Shown here: in pieces, positions 43,303 through 52,323 of the stretch
How the letters are laid out: each line of letters starts with the position of its first letter
Numbering within the stretch: the stretch's first letter is position 1
Notes under the pieces: generated by a model
What the model saw: only the letters and a program-made list of their open reading frames with translations
Told to the model about the DNA's origin: nothing
Databases searched by the model: none
NCBI RefSeq assembly: GCF_021216675.1
Contig: NZ_CP086120.1
Location: 4,958,501 to 5,022,500, forward strand
DNA: 64,000 nt
Source: Streptomyces gobiensis
Lineage (GTDB): Bacteria; Actinomycetota; Actinomycetes; Streptomycetales; Streptomycetaceae
Direction of reading: 5' to 3'
Program-made: the position numbers and the translations under genes

Positions 43303-44419
43303 GCGTCCCACTGGATACACCTGGGCCGTACGCGGTGCGCTCGGTGTTCTGCTCCTCGCCCTGCCGTTCTATCTGGACCGTTTCTGGCTGCAGGCCGGGC
43401 TCTTCGCGATGGCCGCCGCCATCGGGGCGATCGGCCTCAATATGCTGACCGGATCGACTGGCCAGCTCTCCTTGGGCCATGCCTTCTTCCTCGCCGTCGG
43501 CGCCTATGGCTACTGCGTCCTCGCCGGGGACGGCGGCGGCAAGGGGGAGCTGATCGGTTTCGGCCTGCCGCCCTGGCTGGCGATGCTGCTGGCGGTGCTC
43601 ATAGCGGGGGCCGCGGGCGGGCTGTTCAGCCCGATCGCCGGGCGGCTGCGCGGTGCGTATCTCGGCATCGCCACGCTGGCGCTGATCTTCGTCGGTCAGC
43701 ATGTACTGTTCAACGCCCATGATCTGACCGGTGGTTACAACGGCCGCGATGTGCCACCGCTGTCGCTGTTCGGCTTCGCCTTCGACGACACCGAGGTGAT
43801 CGTCGCCGCGGTGCCCTTCCAGTCCGCCGAGAAGCTCTGGTACGCCGGTCTGGTCCTGCTCACCCTGTCCGCGCTGTTCGCCCGCGGCGTCCTGCGCGGA
43901 CGTCCGGGCCGGGCGATGAACGCCATCCGCGATCACCGGATCGCCGCCGGGGTGATGGGGGTCCCGGTGGCCCGCTACCGTGCCGGCGCCTTTGTCCTCT
44001 CCTCGATGTACGCGGGCCTGGCCGGGGTGCTGCTCGCGCTGGCCTTCCAGCGCACGGTGCCGGAGTACTTCGGGTTCATTCTCTCCCTCGAATATCTGGC
44101 CATGATCGTCATCGGTGGCCTGGGGTCAGTGGCGGGAGCGGTCCTCGGCGCCGCCCTCGTCTCACTCCTGCCGCAGGTTCTCAGCCGTTACGGCGACGCT
44201 CTGCCGCTGGTCTCCGCACCCGGTACGGGCGGCGTCTCCCCGGGCGAGATGGCCCGCTATCTGTACGGCGCCACCGTGGTCGCGGTGGTGCTGTTCCTGC
44301 CGGGCGGCCTGGTCCAGCTTGCCGCCCGTCGCATCCCCGGCAAGCGCGTCTCACTCAAGAAGGCCCTCAAGGAAAAGGCCCTTAAGAAAGAGGCCCCTGA
44401 GAAAGAGGTACAACCATGA
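43295..44419 (+). CDS. livM: Branched-chain amino acid-type ABC permease, LivM type
   Basis: 374-aa integral membrane permease. AIGAIGLNMLTGSTGQLSLGHAFFLAVGAY near residue 40 is the LivM signature, and MNAIRDHRIAAGVMGVPVARYR is the cytoplasmic loop that docks the ATPase. The C-terminus ends in a lysine/glutamate-rich tail of about 30 residues (KKALKEKALKKEAPEKE), where the DNA carries small repeats. It overlaps the binding-protein gene by 4 bp. Confidence 0.92.
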   Translation: MSERPTGYTWAVRGALGVLLLALPFYLDRFWLQAGLFAMAAAIGAIGLNMLTGSTGQLSLGHAFFLAVGAYGYCVLAGDGGGKGELIGFGLPPWLAMLLAVLIAGAAGGLFSPIAGRLRGAYLGIATLALIFVGQHVLFNAHDLTGGYNGRDVPPLSLFGFAFDDTEVIVAAVPFQSAEKLWYAGLVLLTLSALFARGVLRGRPGRAMNAIRDHRIAAGVMGVPVARYRAGAFVLSSMYAGLAGVLLALAFQRTVPEYFGFILSLEYLAMIVIGGLGSVAGAVLGAALVSLLPQVLSRYGDALPLVSAPGTGGVSPGEMARYLYGATVVAVVLFLPGGLVQLAARRIPGKRVSLKKALKEKALKKEAPEKEVQP

Positions 44420-45678
44420 GGAAAACCCGTGTGCCACGCACGGCCATCGCCGCGTTCACGGTTCTGGCGGCCCTCTCCGCAGGGTGCAGCAGCAAGGCCG
44501 TCAACGAGGACAAGGGCGGTACGGACGCCGACGGTGTGAAGACCGGCAACGGTGTCACCGACAAGGTCATCCCGCTGGGGGTGCTCACGGATATGACCGG
44601 CCCCTACGCCTCGCTGGGCAAGAGCGTCACCCAGGCGCAGCAGCTCTACGTCAAGAAGATCAACGCGGACGGCGGGATCTGCGGCCGCAAGCTGAAGCTG
44701 ACCGTGCGCGATCACGGCTATGACGCGGGGAAGGCGATCCCCGCGTACACCGAGCTGCAGCCCGAGGTGCTGGGCTTTGTCCAGTTCATCGGATCCCCGT
44801 ATGTGAGTGCGACCAAGGGGCGTATCGGCAAGGACAAGGCGCTGGTGGTGCCGCAGGCCTGGGCGGCCTCGCTGCTGGGCAGCGAGTACATCCGCACGAT
44901 TGGAGCGACCTACGACATTGAGACGATCAACGCCGTGAACTTCCTGGTCGAGGAGAAGGGGATCAAGAACGGCGACAAGATCGGCCATGTCTACTTCGAG
45001 GGCGACTACGGGGAGAACGCCCTGGAGGGATCCAAGTACGCCGCGAAGAAGGCCGGGCTGACCATCGTCGGGCAGAAGATCAAGCCGACTGATGAGGATA
45101 TGTCGGCCCAGGTCGCGGCGTTGAAGCGGGCCGGAGTCAAGGCGATACTGATCAGCGCCGGGCCGCGCCAGGCGGCCTCTCTGGCGGGTGTCGCGGCGGG
45201 CGGCGGGCTCAATGTGCCCGTGGTCGGCAACAACTCCGCGTTCGCCCCGCAGCTGCTGAAGACCCAGGCGGCTCCGGCGCTGATGAACGACTTCTATATC
45301 GCCGCTTCCACGCTGCCGATCGGTGCGGAGGACCCGGCGCCCGCGAAACTCGCCAAGGAGTACAAGGCCGCGTACCCGAAGGACTCCCTGGACAACGGCG
45401 TGGTCGCGGGCTGGACTGCGGCCGGTGCCTTCGGCACGATCCTGAAGAAGGCATGCGAGGACAAGGACCTCACCCGGGAGGGAGTCGCCAGGGCACTGTC
45501 CAAGGTCAAGAACTTTGACGACGGCTTTGGCATCGCCCATGACTTCTCGGACCCGGCCACCCCGTCGACCCGCAAAAGCCTCATCCTCAAGCCCGACGAC
45601 AAGGTTCCGGGCGGCCTGAAGGTCCACAAGGAGGCCGCGGCGTCGGACGTGGCCGAGGGCTTCACCTTCGGCGACTGA
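44416..45678 (+). CDS. livK: ABC transporter substrate-binding lipoprotein, LivK type
   Basis: 420-aa type I periplasmic binding protein, lipid-anchored. The signal peptide has lipobox SAGC with C24. The mature domain starts IPLGVLTDMTGPYASLGK and includes FEGDYGEN and NGVVAGWTAAGAF, typical for the branched-chain amino acid/aliphatic amide group. The ligand cannot be read from sequence; the divergent PucR regulator and nearby ureide genes suggest a nitrogen-rich ligand such as a ureide or an amide (inference). Last gene of the operon, followed by a strong palindromic terminator. Confidence 0.9.
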   Translation: MRKTRVPRTAIAAFTVLAALSAGCSSKAVNEDKGGTDADGVKTGNGVTDKVIPLGVLTDMTGPYASLGKSVTQAQQLYVKKINADGGICGRKLKLTVRDHGYDAGKAIPAYTELQPEVLGFVQFIGSPYVSATKGRIGKDKALVVPQAWAASLLGSEYIRTIGATYDIETINAVNFLVEEKGIKNGDKIGHVYFEGDYGENALEGSKYAAKKAGLTIVGQKIKPTDEDMSAQVAALKRAGVKAILISAGPRQAASLAGVAAGGGLNVPVVGNNSAFAPQLLKTQAAPALMNDFYIAASTLPIGAEDPAPAKLAKEYKAAYPKDSLDNGVVAGWTAAGAFGTILKKACEDKDLTREGVARALSKVKNFDDGFGIAHDFSDPATPSTRKSLILKPDDKVPGGLKVHKEAAASDVAEGFTFGD

Positions 45679-45699
45679 CCCCCGCACCCGCGAACGACG

Positions 45700-45741
45700 C
45701 CGCGCGCATCGCCGGGCACATGTGCCCGGCGACGCGCGCGG
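45700..45741. terminator. Bidirectional terminator between livK and pssA
   Basis: A 42-base, nearly perfect palindrome: 12-bp inner arms 45709-45720 and 45721-45732 with no loop bases, one A-C mismatch, then a further 8 bp of GC pairing. It lies 22 bp after livK and 14 bp after the end of the convergent pssA gene, so it would stop both transcripts. Confidence 0.85.
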
Positions 45742-45754
45742 AAGTGGTGACGGC

Positions 45755-46606
45755 TCAGCCCTGCGCGGCGGCGCGGGCCTCCCGCCGGTTGTCGCGGAAC
45801 GTATTGACGCGCCGTGCGGTGGCGAAGAGCGGGATCACCGCACCCAGCACCACCTGGAGCGCGCAGCCGGTCTGGAGCAGCAGCTCACCGCCAGGTGCGT
45901 CGAGGGCCCAGGCGGCCAGCATGCCCATCGCCAGCACGATCCAGCTCAGCATCGCCACCGCGAGCAGCCCCCGCGGCTTCGGGTACTCGACCCGGCTCAC
46001 CATCAGCCAGGCCACCCCGATGATCGCCAGCAGCGTGGGGATGAACGGCAGCTCCAGCAGCACGATCGATACGAGCGTGAGCGCCCCGAAGGGGCTCGGC
46101 ATGCCCTGGAAGATCCCGTCCCGCAGGGTCACGCAGGAGAATCTCGCAAGCCGCAGCACCACCGCCAGCAGCACCACGATGGCGGCGAGCGCCGAGACAT
46201 GCTGGTGCGCGTCATTGGCGACCATGCCCCAGACCAGCACAAAGTACGCAGGCGCCAGCCCAAAGCTGATCAGGTCGGAGAGGTTGTCCAGCTCCGCGCC
46301 CATCGCCGAGCTGCGCAGCTTGCGCGCCACGATCCCGTCGAAGAGGTCGAAGATCGAGGCGAGCAGCATCAGCATCACCGCGGTGGCCGCGCTGTGCCGT
46401 GCCATGCCGCCGTCCTCGCTGCCCGTCAGATGCGGGATGAGGACACCGGTCGTGGTGAAGTACACGGCCATAAAGCCGCAGGTGGCGTTACCGAGCGTGA
46501 GGGTGTCTGCTATAGAGAGCCGCGTCGACAGCGGCATTTCCTCGTCGTCCGCCTCGGCGTCGAGTGTCCAGGCGGCCGGTGGAGTATCAGGATCAATCAC
46601 GGTCAA
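45755..46606 (-). CDS. pssA: CDP-diacylglycerol-serine O-phosphatidyltransferase
   Basis: 283-aa membrane enzyme that makes phosphatidylserine from CDP-diacylglycerol and serine. The CDP-alcohol phosphatidyltransferase motif is present as SIFDLFDGIVARKLRSSAMGAELDNLSD near residue 84 (pattern DGxxAR...GxxxDxxxD), followed by several hydrophobic helices. A TTG (46606) or GTG (46600) start overlaps the psd gene, so the two are translationally coupled. The product is passed to the decarboxylase to give phosphatidylethanolamine. Confidence 0.95.
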   Translation of the reverse strand: MTVIDPDTPPAAWTLDAEADDEEMPLSTRLSIADTLTLGNATCGFMAVYFTTTGVLIPHLTGSEDGGMARHSAATAVMLMLLASIFDLFDGIVARKLRSSAMGAELDNLSDLISFGLAPAYFVLVWGMVANDAHQHVSALAAIVVLLAVVLRLARFSCVTLRDGIFQGMPSPFGALTLVSIVLLELPFIPTLLAIIGVAWLMVSRVEYPKPRGLLAVAMLSWIVLAMGMLAAWALDAPGGELLLQTGCALQVVLGAVIPLFATARRVNTFRDNRREARAAAQG

Positions 46607-47240
46607 GACGTGTCACCCCCGCGGTGGTGGCCTGACCCACCTCAAGGGCGGTCTCGACACCCTCCGGGAGGTAGATGTCGACGCGTGAACCGAAGCGGAT
46701 CAACCCGATCCGTTCCCCCTGCTCCACCTTGGCGCCCTGCGGCACATAGGGAACGATGCGCCGCGCCACGGCTCCGGCGATCTGCACCATCTCGATGTCG
46801 CCCAGCTCGGTGTCGAAGTGCCAGACAACGCGCTCGTTGTTCTCGCTCTCCTTGTTGAACGCCGGAACGAATCCACCGGGGATGTGCTCGACGGAGCTCA
46901 CCGTGCCCGCGAGCGGGGCGCGGTTCACATGGACGTTCAGCGGGCTCATGAAGATCGCGACGCGGGTCCGTCCGTCCTTCCACGGCATGATGCTCTGCAC
47001 CACACCGTCGGCCGGGGAGATCACCCTGCCCTGGGCGATCTCCCGCTCGGGGTCGCGGAAGAACCACAGCATGCCAGCGGCGAGCGCGGTGGCGGGCACA
47101 GCGACAGCGGCCGCCTTGCCGGAGCGCCGCGCGCGGGCGAGGCTGATGGCGGCGGTGGCCACCGTCGGCAGGAGCCACGGCGACGCTCCGCGCGCGAGAC
47201 GCACGCGACCGCCTGGTGCAGAAGAGGGGCTGTGGGGCAT
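46593..47240 (-). CDS. psd: Phosphatidylserine decarboxylase
   Basis: 215-aa pro-enzyme of the short (type II-like) class. The serine that becomes the pyruvoyl group is in RFGSRVDIYLP near residue 180, with cleavage expected between Gly and Ser. The N-terminal hydrophobic helix pair (WLLPTVATAAISLA and VAVPATALAAGMLWFF) anchors it in the membrane. MSPLNVHVNRAP and VVWHFDTELGDIEMVQIAG are conserved blocks. ATG 47240 has GAAGG upstream. First gene of the psd-pssA operon, with a 168-base upstream gap holding a terminator from the next operon. Confidence 0.93.
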   Translation of the reverse strand: MPHSPSSAPGGRVRLARGASPWLLPTVATAAISLARARRSGKAAAVAVPATALAAGMLWFFRDPEREIAQGRVISPADGVVQSIMPWKDGRTRVAIFMSPLNVHVNRAPLAGTVSSVEHIPGGFVPAFNKESENNERVVWHFDTELGDIEMVQIAGAVARRIVPYVPQGAKVEQGERIGLIRFGSRVDIYLPEGVETALEVGQATTAGVTRLDRD

Positions 47241-47360
47241 GGATGACCTTCGTAGCGGAGGGTGCCGCGCAGATACGGGGGGCCACGGCTTTACCGAATG
47301 GTATCGGTTTCTGGCGGCAACTGGGCAAGCCAGAACCGGAGCCAGGGCCCAGAGACCCAG

Positions 47361-47399
47361 TTCGGGGTGTGATCCTCTTCTCGAAGAAAACACCCCGAA
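47361..47399 (-). terminator. Terminator at the end of the ethylmalonyl-CoA operon
   Basis: 10-bp stem TTCGGGGTGT with ACACCCCGAA (47361-47370 and 47390-47399), 19-base loop region with an inner TCTTC/GAAGA pairing, and TTTTT on the - strand just before the stem. It lies 10 bases after the acyl-CoA dehydrogenase stop. Confidence 0.8.
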
Positions 47400-47408
47400 A
47401 AAGGACAT

Positions 47409-48614
47409 TCAGCCCTGGAAGCGGTACTCCTCAAGGAGCCTGCGACCAATGATCATTTTCTGGATCTCAGCAGTTCCTTCACCGATCAGCAGCATCGGAG
47501 CCTCCCGGTAGAGCCGCTCGATCTCGTACTCCTTGGAGAATCCGTAACCGCCATGGATACGGAAGGCGTCCTCCACGACCTCCTTGCAGTACTCCGAGGC
47601 CAGATATTTGGCCATGCCCGCTTCGAGGTCATTGCGTTGACCGGAGTCCTTCTTTCGGGCGGCGCCGACCATCATCGCGTGTGCTGCCTCCACCTTGGTG
47701 GCCATTTCAGCCAGCTTGAACTGGATGGCCTGGTGCTGGGCGATCGGCTTGCCGAAGGTGTGCCGCTGCTGCGCGTAGGAAACACCCAACTCAAAAGCAC
47801 GCTGGGCGACTCCGCAGCCACGGGCGGCCACATTGACCCGGCCGACCTCGACGCCGTCCATCATCTGGTAGAAGCCGCGCCCCGTGCCGCCGCCGAGTAC
47901 CCGATTGGCCGGGATGCGCAGCCCATCCATGATCAACTCAGTGGTGTCGACACCCTTGTAGCCCATCTTGTCGATCTTGCCGGGGATGGTCAGACCTGGC
48001 CTGACCTCGCCGAATCCCGGCTCCTTCTCCACCAGGAAGGTGGTCATCGACTTATGCGGGGCCGTCCCCTCCGGGTGGCCCTCGTCGGTGCGGCAGAGCA
48101 CCGCGACCAGCGTGGACGAACCACCGTTGGTCAGCCACATCTTCTGGCCGTTCAGGAGAAAGTCATCGCCGTCCCGGGTGCCCTTGGAGGTGATGGCGGA
48201 GACGTCCGAGCCAAGCCCCGGCTCCGACATGGAGAAGGCGCCGCGGATGTCACCGGCCGCCATCTTCGGCAGAAAGTAGTCCTTCTGCTCCTGGGTGCCG
48301 TGCTGCTTGAGCATGTAGGCGACGATGAAGTGCGTATTGATGATTCCCGACACGCTCATCCAGCCGCGGGCGATCTCCTCGACGCACAGCGCGTAAGTGA
48401 GCAGCGACTCACCGAGACCGCCGTACTCCTCCGGGATCATCAGCCCGAAGATGCCGAGTTCCTTGAGTCCTTCGACGATCTCGGCCGGATACTCGTCCTT
48501 GTGCTCAAGCTCGGTGGCGACCGGCAGGATCTCTTTGTCGACGAATCCGCGGACTGTGGAGATGATCTCCTGCTGAATATCCGTCAGTCCATCGGTCTGC
48601 GCGAGACGTCCCAT
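47409..48614 (-). CDS. mcd: Acyl-CoA dehydrogenase, probable methylsuccinyl-CoA dehydrogenase
   Basis: 401-aa FAD-dependent acyl-CoA dehydrogenase. FSMSEPGLGSDVSAI near residue 128 and WLTNGGSS are flavin/substrate blocks; the catalytic Glu is in LIGEGTAEIQ near residue 383, as in short-chain dehydrogenases. It ends the operon that has ccr, ecm, mcl and mch, so oxidation of methylsuccinyl-CoA to mesaconyl-CoA is the job that fits. Sequence alone cannot rule out another short branched acyl-CoA. It is 1 bp from the mch stop codon. Confidence 0.85.
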   Translation of the reverse strand: MGRLAQTDGLTDIQQEIISTVRGFVDKEILPVATELEHKDEYPAEIVEGLKELGIFGLMIPEEYGGLGESLLTYALCVEEIARGWMSVSGIINTHFIVAYMLKQHGTQEQKDYFLPKMAAGDIRGAFSMSEPGLGSDVSAITSKGTRDGDDFLLNGQKMWLTNGGSSTLVAVLCRTDEGHPEGTAPHKSMTTFLVEKEPGFGEVRPGLTIPGKIDKMGYKGVDTTELIMDGLRIPANRVLGGGTGRGFYQMMDGVEVGRVNVAARGCGVAQRAFELGVSYAQQRHTFGKPIAQHQAIQFKLAEMATKVEAAHAMMVGAARKKDSGQRNDLEAGMAKYLASEYCKEVVEDAFRIHGGYGFSKEYEIERLYREAPMLLIGEGTAEIQKMIIGRRLLEEYRFQG

Positions 48615-48615
48615 C

Positions 48616-49143
48616 TCACTTCTCTCCGTTCTGCCGCTGGCGTGCCTGAAGCTCGGGGCGGCCCGGCTGCTCTCCGCCGCGTTCCTTGATGTAGGTGGCT
48701 GTAGGCACCATCACCTTGCGGCGGAAGACACAGACGAGGGTGCCGTCCTGCTTGTAACCCTTGGTCTCGACATAGACGATCCCCCGGTCCGACTTGGACT
48801 TGGACGGGGTCTTGTCCAGCACGGTCGTCTCGCCGTAGATGGTGTCGCCGTGGAAGGTCGGCGCCACATGCTTGAGCGACTCGATCTCCAGGTTGGCGAT
48901 CGCCTTGCCGGACACATCCGGCACGGACATGCCCAGCAGCAGCGAGTAGATGTAGTTACCGACCACCACGTTCTTGCCGAAGTCCGTCGTCTTCTCGGCG
49001 TAGTTGACGTCCATATGGAGCGGGTGGTGGTTCATGGTGAGCAGACAGAAGAGATGGTCGTCGTACTCGGTGACGGTCTTTCCCGGCCAGTGCTTGTAGA
49101 CGGCGCCGACCTCGAACTCCTCGTATGTGCGGCCGAACTGCAT
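48616..49143 (-). CDS. mch: MaoC-family dehydratase, probable mesaconyl-CoA hydratase
   Basis: 175-aa hot-dog-fold hydratase. The MaoC-type core is DFGKNVVVGNYIYSLLLGMSV, and MNHHPLHMDVNYAE carries the Asp/His pair of R-hydratases. In the ethylmalonyl-CoA pathway, mesaconyl-CoA is hydrated to beta-methylmalyl-CoA, which the next enzyme (mcl) splits. Shorter than the roughly 340-aa double-hot-dog mesaconyl-CoA hydratase of Rhodobacter, so this is the single-domain actinomycete form and would act as a dimer. ATG 49143; the frame upstream runs into the repeat. Confidence 0.85.
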   Translation of the reverse strand: MQFGRTYEEFEVGAVYKHWPGKTVTEYDDHLFCLLTMNHHPLHMDVNYAEKTTDFGKNVVVGNYIYSLLLGMSVPDVSGKAIANLEIESLKHVAPTFHGDTIYGETTVLDKTPSKSKSDRGIVYVETKGYKQDGTLVCVFRRKVMVPTATYIKERGGEQPGRPELQARQRQNGEK

Positions 49144-49200
49144 GGTGTGGGTCTCCGGTGGGGTGTGGTGGTGAGCGGTCGGTGCGGGGCGCCGGGCGGG

Positions 49201-49333
49201 GTTCCCCGTATCCCGCCCCTTCCCGGAAACCGGGGCTTCGCCCCGGGGCCCCGGGGTTTGCCGGTGCGGGCCGGTGGGCGGTGTTGTGCCCACCCGTTCC
49301 GCCCTGCGGAACGACTGCCCACAACACCCTGGG
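49201..49333 (-). repeat. Mosaic palindromic intergenic repeat, copy 5 (reverse orientation)
   Basis: Modules GTATCCCGCCCCTTCCCGGA, the GGGGCTTCGCCCC hairpin and CCGGTGGGCGGTGTTGTGCC, in the 197-base gap between mcl and mch inside one operon. Here the repeat would be transcribed as part of the mRNA and could fold into hairpins that set relative levels of the flanking genes. Confidence 0.85.
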
Positions 49334-49340
49334 GTCTGGG

Positions 49341-50300
49341 TTACGCCTGCGGGGGTTCGAACTTGGAGGTGCGGTGCAGGCCTGCCGCGCGGCCCTTCCC
49401 GGCGATGACGAGCGCCATCTTGCGGCTGGCCTCGTCGATCATCTCGTCACCGATCATCGCTGAACCCTTCTTGCCGCCCTCCTCGGAGGTGAAGTACTCA
49501 TACGCGTCGAGAATCAGCTCGGCGTGGTCGTAGTCCTCCTGCGAGGGGGAGAAGATCTCATTGGATGCCTCCACCTGCCCCGGGTGCAGCACCCACTTGC
49601 CGTCGAAGCCAAGGGCCGCGGCGCGCTGCGCCACCTCGCGGTAGCCCTCCACATTGCGGATCTGCAGATACGGGCCGTCGATCGCCTGGAGGTCGTGCGT
49701 ACGGGCGGCCATCAGAATCCGCATCAGGATGTAGTGGTACGCGTCGGCCGGGTAGCCCGGCGGCTGCTCGCCGACGACCAGGGACTTCATATTGATCGAG
49801 GCCATAAAGTCGGCCGGGCCGAAGATGATGGTCTCCAGCCGCGGCGAGGCGGCCGCGATCTCGTCGACGTTCACCAGGCCCTTGGCGTTCTCGATCTGCG
49901 CCTCGATACCGATCCGTCCGACCTCGAAGCCCATCGTCTTCTCGATCTGGGTGAGCAGCAGATCGAGCGCGACGACCTGCTGCGCGTCCTGCACCTTCGG
50001 CAGCATGATGCAGTCGAGGTTGGGGCCCGCGCCCTCCACAACCGTGATCACATCGCGGTACGTCCAGTGCGTCGTCCAGTCGTTGACCCGCACGACCCGG
50101 GTCTTGCCGGTCCAGTCACCCTCGTTCAGCGCCTTCACAATGGTGTGCCGGGCGTCCGGCTTGGCGAGCGGGGCGCAGGCATCTTCCAGGTCCAGGAAGA
50201 CCTGGTCCGCGGGCAGGCCCTGGGCCTTCTCCAGAAAGCGCGGGTTACTGCCGGGTACAGCCAGGCAGGAACGGCGCGGACGGAGCCGGTTGACGGTCAT
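49341..50300 (-). CDS. mcl1: Beta-methylmalyl-CoA / L-malyl-CoA lyase (HpcH/HpaI-CitE family)
   Basis: 319-aa Mg-dependent lyase that splits beta-methylmalyl-CoA into glyoxylate and propionyl-CoA, and may join glyoxylate with acetyl-CoA. CitE-family marks: RRSCLAVPGSNPRFLEKA at the start, DLEDACAP with metal ligand near residue 40, IEAQIENAKGL near residue 130 and GKWVLHPGQVEASN near residue 233. ATG 50300 overlaps the mutase gene by 4 bp. Context with ccr and ecm fixes the pathway. Confidence 0.92.
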   Translation of the reverse strand: MTVNRLRPRRSCLAVPGSNPRFLEKAQGLPADQVFLDLEDACAPLAKPDARHTIVKALNEGDWTGKTRVVRVNDWTTHWTYRDVITVVEGAGPNLDCIMLPKVQDAQQVVALDLLLTQIEKTMGFEVGRIGIEAQIENAKGLVNVDEIAAASPRLETIIFGPADFMASINMKSLVVGEQPPGYPADAYHYILMRILMAARTHDLQAIDGPYLQIRNVEGYREVAQRAAALGFDGKWVLHPGQVEASNEIFSPSQEDYDHAELILDAYEYFTSEEGGKKGSAMIGDEMIDEASRKMALVIAGKGRAAGLHRTSKFEPPQA

Positions 50301-52309
50301 GCGGGGACCTCCAGAGGGTCGAGCTGGTTCGCTGTGCGGATCTCATCGACGATACGGCCGATGATCTCCGTAATGCCGAAGTCCTTCGGGGTGAAGACCG
50401 CCGCGACTCCGGCGGCGCGCAGCGCCTCGGCATCCGCGGCGGGGATGATGCCGCCGACGATCACGGGCATGTCGTCCACGCCCGTACGGCGGAGCCGGGC
50501 CAGTACGTCCGGCACCAGCTCGGCGTGCGAGCCGGAGAGGATGGACAGTCCGACGCAGTGCACATCCTCGGCGACGGCCGCCGAGACGATCTGCTCCGGG
50601 GTGAGCCGGATGCCCTGGTAGACCACCTCGAACCCGGCGTCCCGGGCCCGTACGGCGATCTGCTCGGCGCCATTGCTGTGCCCGTCCAGGCCCGGCTTGC
50701 CGACCAGTAGCCGCAGCTTGCCGGAGCCCAGCTCGGCTGCCGTGGCCTCGACCTTGCGGCGGACCTCGGCCAGTACGGAACCCTGCTCAGCGGAGACCGC
50801 GACCGGTGCGCCGCCCACTCCCGTTGGTGCCCGGAACTCCCCGAAGACATCGCGCAGCGCCCAGGCCCACTCCCCGGTGGTGACCCCGGCACGCGCGCAC
50901 TCCACGGTGGCGGCCATCAGATTGGTGTCCCCGGCCGCCGCCTTCTTCAGCGCGGCCAGCGCCTCTTGGGCGCGCGGCTCATCACGCTGATCACGCCAGG
51001 TGTGCAGGGCCTCCACCACCCGCGCCTCATTGGCCGGGTCGACGGTCATGATGGCCGTGTCGAGGTCGGCGGTGAGCGGGTTGGGCTCGGTGGACTCGTA
51101 GCAGTTGACCCCGACGATCTTCTCCTCGCCGGATTCGATCCGGGCCCGTCGCTCGGCGTGCGAGGAGACGAGCTGGGACTTCAGGTAGCCGGACTCCACG
51201 GCCGCCATAGCCCCGCCCATCTCCTGGATCCGGTCGATCTCGGCCAGGCACTCGGTGACCAGCGAATCCACCTTTTCCTCGATGACATGGGAGCCCGCGA
51301 AGATGTCCTCGTACTCCAGCAGATCGCTCTCATGGGCGAGTACCTGCTGGATACGCAGCGACCACTGCTGGTCCCAGGGCCGGGGAAGGCCCAGCGCCTC
51401 GTTCCACGCGGGCAGCTGCACGGCGCGGGCGCGGGCGTCCTTGGAGAGAGTGACGGCCAGCATCTCCAGCACGATGCGCTGGACGTTGTTCTCCGGCTGC
51501 GCCTCGGTCAGGCCGAGGGAGTTGACCTGGACGCCATAGCGGAAGCGGCGCTGCTTGGGGTTCTCGATGCCGTAGCGCTCGCGGGTGACCTTGTCCCAGA
51601 TACGGGTGAACGCCCGCATCTTGCACATCTCCTCGACGAAGCGGACGCCCGCGTTCACAAAGAAGGAGATACGGGCCACCACATCGCCCATCCGCTCCTG
51701 CGGCACCTGCCCCGAATCCCGGACCGCGTCCAGCACGGCGATCGCGGTGGACATCGCGTAGGCGATCTCCTGGACGGGGGTGGCTCCGGCCTCCTGCAGG
51801 TGGTAGCTGCAGATATTGATCGGGTTCCACTTGGGGATGTGGTTCACCGTGTAGGTGATCATGTCCGTCGTCAGCCGCAGCGACGGAACGGGCGGGAAGA
51901 CATGCGTCCCGCGCGACAGGTACTCCTTCACGATGTCGTTCTGCGTCGTCCCCTGGAGCCTGGCGGGGTCCGCGCCCTGCTCCTCGGCGACCACCTGATA
52001 GAGCGCCAGCAGCCACATGGCGGTGGCGTTGATGGTCATCGAGGTGTTCATCTGCTCCAGCGGAATGTCCTGGAACAGCCGCCGCATATCGCCGAGATGG
52101 GAGACGGGGACCCCGACCCGGCCGACCTCGCCACGGGCGAGGACATGGTCGGGGTCATAGCCGGTCTGCGTCGGGAGGTCGAACGCGACCGACAAGCCGG
52201 TCTGGCCCTTGGCGAGATTGCGCCGGTACAGCTCATTGGACGCCTCGGCGGTGGAGTGCCCGGCGTAGGTCCGCATCAGCCACGGACGATCCTTCTGACG
52301 CTTGGTCAT
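50297..52309 (-). CDS. ecm: Ethylmalonyl-CoA mutase, B12-dependent
   Basis: 670-aa adenosylcobalamin enzyme (MeaA) that rearranges ethylmalonyl-CoA to methylsuccinyl-CoA. The TIM-barrel substrate domain (residues 1-510) includes AFDLPTQTGYDPDH and the C-terminal B12 domain has the base-off motif GLDGHSNG with D542 and H544. The residue set of the active site cannot be assigned by eye, so methylmalonyl-CoA mutase is excluded on gene context (between ccr and mcl) and single-chain length near 670 aa. ATG 52309 sits 14 bp after the ccr stop. Confidence 0.93.
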   Translation of the reverse strand: MTKRQKDRPWLMRTYAGHSTAEASNELYRRNLAKGQTGLSVAFDLPTQTGYDPDHVLARGEVGRVGVPVSHLGDMRRLFQDIPLEQMNTSMTINATAMWLLALYQVVAEEQGADPARLQGTTQNDIVKEYLSRGTHVFPPVPSLRLTTDMITYTVNHIPKWNPINICSYHLQEAGATPVQEIAYAMSTAIAVLDAVRDSGQVPQERMGDVVARISFFVNAGVRFVEEMCKMRAFTRIWDKVTRERYGIENPKQRRFRYGVQVNSLGLTEAQPENNVQRIVLEMLAVTLSKDARARAVQLPAWNEALGLPRPWDQQWSLRIQQVLAHESDLLEYEDIFAGSHVIEEKVDSLVTECLAEIDRIQEMGGAMAAVESGYLKSQLVSSHAERRARIESGEEKIVGVNCYESTEPNPLTADLDTAIMTVDPANEARVVEALHTWRDQRDEPRAQEALAALKKAAAGDTNLMAATVECARAGVTTGEWAWALRDVFGEFRAPTGVGGAPVAVSAEQGSVLAEVRRKVEATAAELGSGKLRLLVGKPGLDGHSNGAEQIAVRARDAGFEVVYQGIRLTPEQIVSAAVAEDVHCVGLSILSGSHAELVPDVLARLRRTGVDDMPVIVGGIIPAADAEALRAAGVAAVFTPKDFGITEIIGRIVDEIRTANQLDPLEVPA

Positions 52310-52323
52310 TGAGCCCGCTCTTC

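Noticed and set aside
50297-52309. Methylmalonyl-CoA mutase large subunit
   Set aside because: There is no small-subunit gene, and neighbours ccr, mcl and mch define the ethylmalonyl-CoA pathway.
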